The notes under the pieces were generated by a model that saw nothing but the letters and a program-made list of their open reading frames with translations, was not told the origin of the DNA and did not search any database. From positions 1-13,550 of the forward strand of contig CALCUU010000292.1 of assembly GCA_937906915.1 (NCBI GenBank): a stretch of DNA of 13,550 bases. The letters run 5' to 3'. The stretch comes from an uncultured Phascolarctobacterium sp. GTDB taxonomy: Bacteria > Bacillota > Negativicutes > Acidaminococcales > Acidaminococcaceae. Shown here piece after piece: positions 11,791-13,550 of the stretch. Made by a program: the position numbers and the translations under genes. Numbering within the stretch: position 1 is the first letter of the stretch; every line of letters starts with the position of its first letter.

Positions 11791-13550
11791 TTATCTTTTC
11801 TTCCTACGTTTTTTATCTTTCTTGACTTTGCCGTGCTTAGCGCTTCGTCTACCAGCTTCTTTATTTTTAGAGCCCTTGGATTTTTTAGCAACAAACTTTT
11901 TATTTTCTACAGTTGCTTTACCCTTAGACTTACTGCTTTTACTTACAGCCACGCTACCGGAACGTTTTTGTCCGTAAGCAGAGCTATGGTTTTGTCTGCC
12001 CAAAAGCTGTTGACGAATATGCTCACGCACGCCTGCGTTTTCTCCTGCCATGATGAAGTCGATGCTTACGTCTTGAATGTTTACCTGCAAAACTTCGATA
12101 CGCACCTTGTCGCCCAAGCGATACTGTTTCTTGGTGTGAGTGCCTACCAAAGCGTAACGTTCTTCGTAAAAATCGTAATAATCATCCATCAAGCTGGAGA
12201 TATGCACCAAACCTTCCACGCCGTTTGCAAGCTCTACAAACATACCGAAGGCAGTTACACCGGAAACCACACCGTCGAACTCTTCGCCAATGTGTTCTTC
12301 CATATATTCGCACATCTTCAGTTCCACAGTAGCACGTTCCGCTTCCGCAGCAGCACGCTCACGAATGGAAGAGTGTTCCGCAATTACGTCAAGCTTATCC
12401 GTCAAAGGCTCTGCCTTCGCACTGGTCAACTCAGGATTATGCATCCATTCACGCAACAGACGATGGACAATCAAGTCAGGGTAACGTCTGATGGGAGAGG
12501 TAAAGTGAGTATAGAACTTCGCCGCCAAGCCAAAGTGACCAATATTTTCAGTTTGGTACACCGCTTGCTTCATAGAGCGCAGGGCAACAGTGCTTACCAA
12601 GCGTTCTTCCGGTCTGCCTGCCATCGCCTTTACTGCACGTTGAATTTCCGCAGGGTCCATTTCTTCCTGAACTTTGAACTTCACGTTAAAGTTGGCAAGA
12701 AGCTTTGCCAGCTCCTGCATTTTATCTTCTGCCGGAATGTCGTGTACACGGTAAACGAAAGGCCATTTTTGCTTAAACATGTGTTGAGCAACAGTTTCAT
12801 TTGCAGCCAGCATAAATTCTTCAATAACAGATTCCGCATTGCCATGAACACGTTGCACAATTTCAACAGGCTTTAGCTTATCATCTAAGATTACCTTTTG
12901 TTCCGGCAAATCAAAATCTATGGCACCACGTCTTGCACGTTTTTTGTGTAAAATTTCGCGCAATTCGTCCATAAGCTCTACCATTGGCAAAATGTCTTCG
13001 TATTTAGCACGCAATGCTTCGTCGCCTGCCAATATTTCCCGGACAATATTGTAGCTTAAACGATGGCGCACGTGGATAACCGCAGGGAAAATTTCGTAAT
13101 CAAGCACCTTGCCCTCGCGGTTAATGTGCATTTCGCAAGCCATGGATAATCTGTCCACGCCCGCATTCAAGCTGCAAATGCCATTGGATAAACGCTCTGG
13201 GAGCATTGGCAATACCCTGTCAACAAGGTACACACTGGTGCCACGCTCACGAGCTTCTTTATCTAAAATGCTATCTTCTTTTACATAATAGCTTACGTCC
13301 GCAATGTAAACGCCAAGTAAAAACTCATCCATGCTTAATTGCTGCACGTAAACTGCGTCGTCCAAATCCTTAGCGTCTTCGCCGTCAATGGTTACAATGG
13401 GCAAATGACGCAGGTCACGTCTGCCGGCAAGCTCATCTTTAAGCACATTCTTAGGAATTTTCTTAGAAGCTTCGATAACTTCCGCAGGAAATTCCAAGGG
13501 CAAATCGTGTTGCTTGATAATGGATAAAATCTCTAAGCCCACATCACCAA
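11791..13550 (-). CDS. rnr: Ribonuclease R (5' end beyond window)
   Basis: The frame is open to the window edge (first complete codons GGT GAT GTG), so the N-terminal cold-shock/OB domains are missing; an internal GTG at 13540-13542 is not the real start. About 585 residues are visible. The RNB catalytic domain has TIDGEDAKDLDDAV with the four metal-binding aspartates (spacing D-x5-D-x-DD). It also has ADVSYYV, LPERLSNGICSLN and HFTSPIRRYPDLIVHRLL. An S1 domain follows (EFDGVVSGVTAFGMFVEL ... EGLVHISSL ... LGDKVRIEV). The last 65 or so residues are a Ser/Lys/Arg-rich basic tail ending KKDKKRRKKR. RNase R is a processive 3'-5' exonuclease that degrades structured RNA and, with SmpB and tmRNA, non-stop mRNA. 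This fits its position ahead of smpB and ssrA. Confidence 0.95.
   Translation of the reverse strand, partial: GDVGLEILSIIKQHDLPLEFPAEVIEASKKIPKNVLKDELAGRRDLRHLPIVTIDGEDAKDLDDAVYVQQLSMDEFLLGVYIADVSYYVKEDSILDKEARERGTSVYLVDRVLPMLPERLSNGICSLNAGVDRLSMACEMHINREGKVLDYEIFPAVIHVRHRLSYNIVREILAGDEALRAKYEDILPMVELMDELREILHKKRARRGAIDFDLPEQKVILDDKLKPVEIVQRVHGNAESVIEEFMLAANETVAQHMFKQKWPFVYRVHDIPAEDKMQELAKLLANFNVKFKVQEEMDPAEIQRAVKAMAGRPEERLVSTVALRSMKQAVYQTENIGHFGLAAKFYTHFTSPIRRYPDLIVHRLLREWMHNPELTSAKAEPLTDKLDVIAEHSSIRERAAAEAERATVELKMCEYMEEHIGEEFDGVVSGVTAFGMFVELANGVEGLVHISSLMDDYYDFYEERYALVGTHTKKQYRLGDKVRIEVLQVNIQDVSIDFIMAGENAGVREHIRQQLLGRQNHSSAYGQKRSGSVAVSKSSKSKGKATVENKKFVAKKSKGSKNKEAGRRSAKHGKVKKDKKRRKKR

Noticed and set aside
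1..13550. CRISPR arrays, insertion sequences, phage genes, integrases, tRNA or rRNA genes
   Set aside because: No spaced repeats, transposase motifs, terminal inverted repeats, or rRNA/tRNA folds other than the tRNA-like domain of tmRNA were seen on either strand.

Overview
The window reads as chromosomal core DNA of a Gram-negative-type Firmicute. A member of the Negativicutes, in the range of Phascolarctobacterium or Acidaminococcus, is my best guess. The grounds are moderate GC, strong AGGAGG ribosome sites, a SAM-I riboswitch, a heterodimeric class I fumarase next to a short malic enzyme, and the gene order rnr-smpB-ssrA. The genus is inference; no rRNA is present. Every supported gene lies on the minus strand, so transcription runs from high to low coordinates.

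From the right edge: a 5'-truncated RNase R gene (rnr), smpB and tmRNA (ssrA) form a trans-translation/ribosome-rescue cluster. A small SAM-dependent methyltransferase gene sits directly behind the tmRNA terminator. A 329-base gene-free stretch (9890-10218) holds three hairpins, two of which have perfectly complementary loops. It leads into a cyclase/kynurenine-formamidase-like hydrolase gene. Next is a gene for a small exported protein with its own extended -10 promoter and terminator.

Positions 8558-4474 are a tightly packed four-gene operon: hydantoinase/oxoprolinase-type ASKHA ATPase, histone-deacetylase-superfamily deacetylase with a C-terminal Cys cluster, RdgB (XTP/dITP pyrophosphatase), and a YfcE-type phosphodiesterase. 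Two of its three junctions are ATGA overlaps. Positions 4376-1598 are a clean metabolic operon: promoter, malic enzyme, fumarase alpha, fumarase beta, terminator. It links pyruvate, malate and fumarate, as expected for a fermenter that makes succinate or propionate.

At the left, a methionine-type ABC lipoprotein (MetQ) gene is controlled by a well-formed SAM-I riboswitch with visible terminator and antiterminator. The 5' part of an RlmI-type 23S rRNA methyltransferase gene follows and runs off the window.

Most of the window is ordinary housekeeping DNA. The parts that deserve a second look are the loop-complementary RNA/DNA element at 9966-10119, the uncharacterised ATPase plus deacetylase pair, and the small exported protein whose mature form should begin with histidine.
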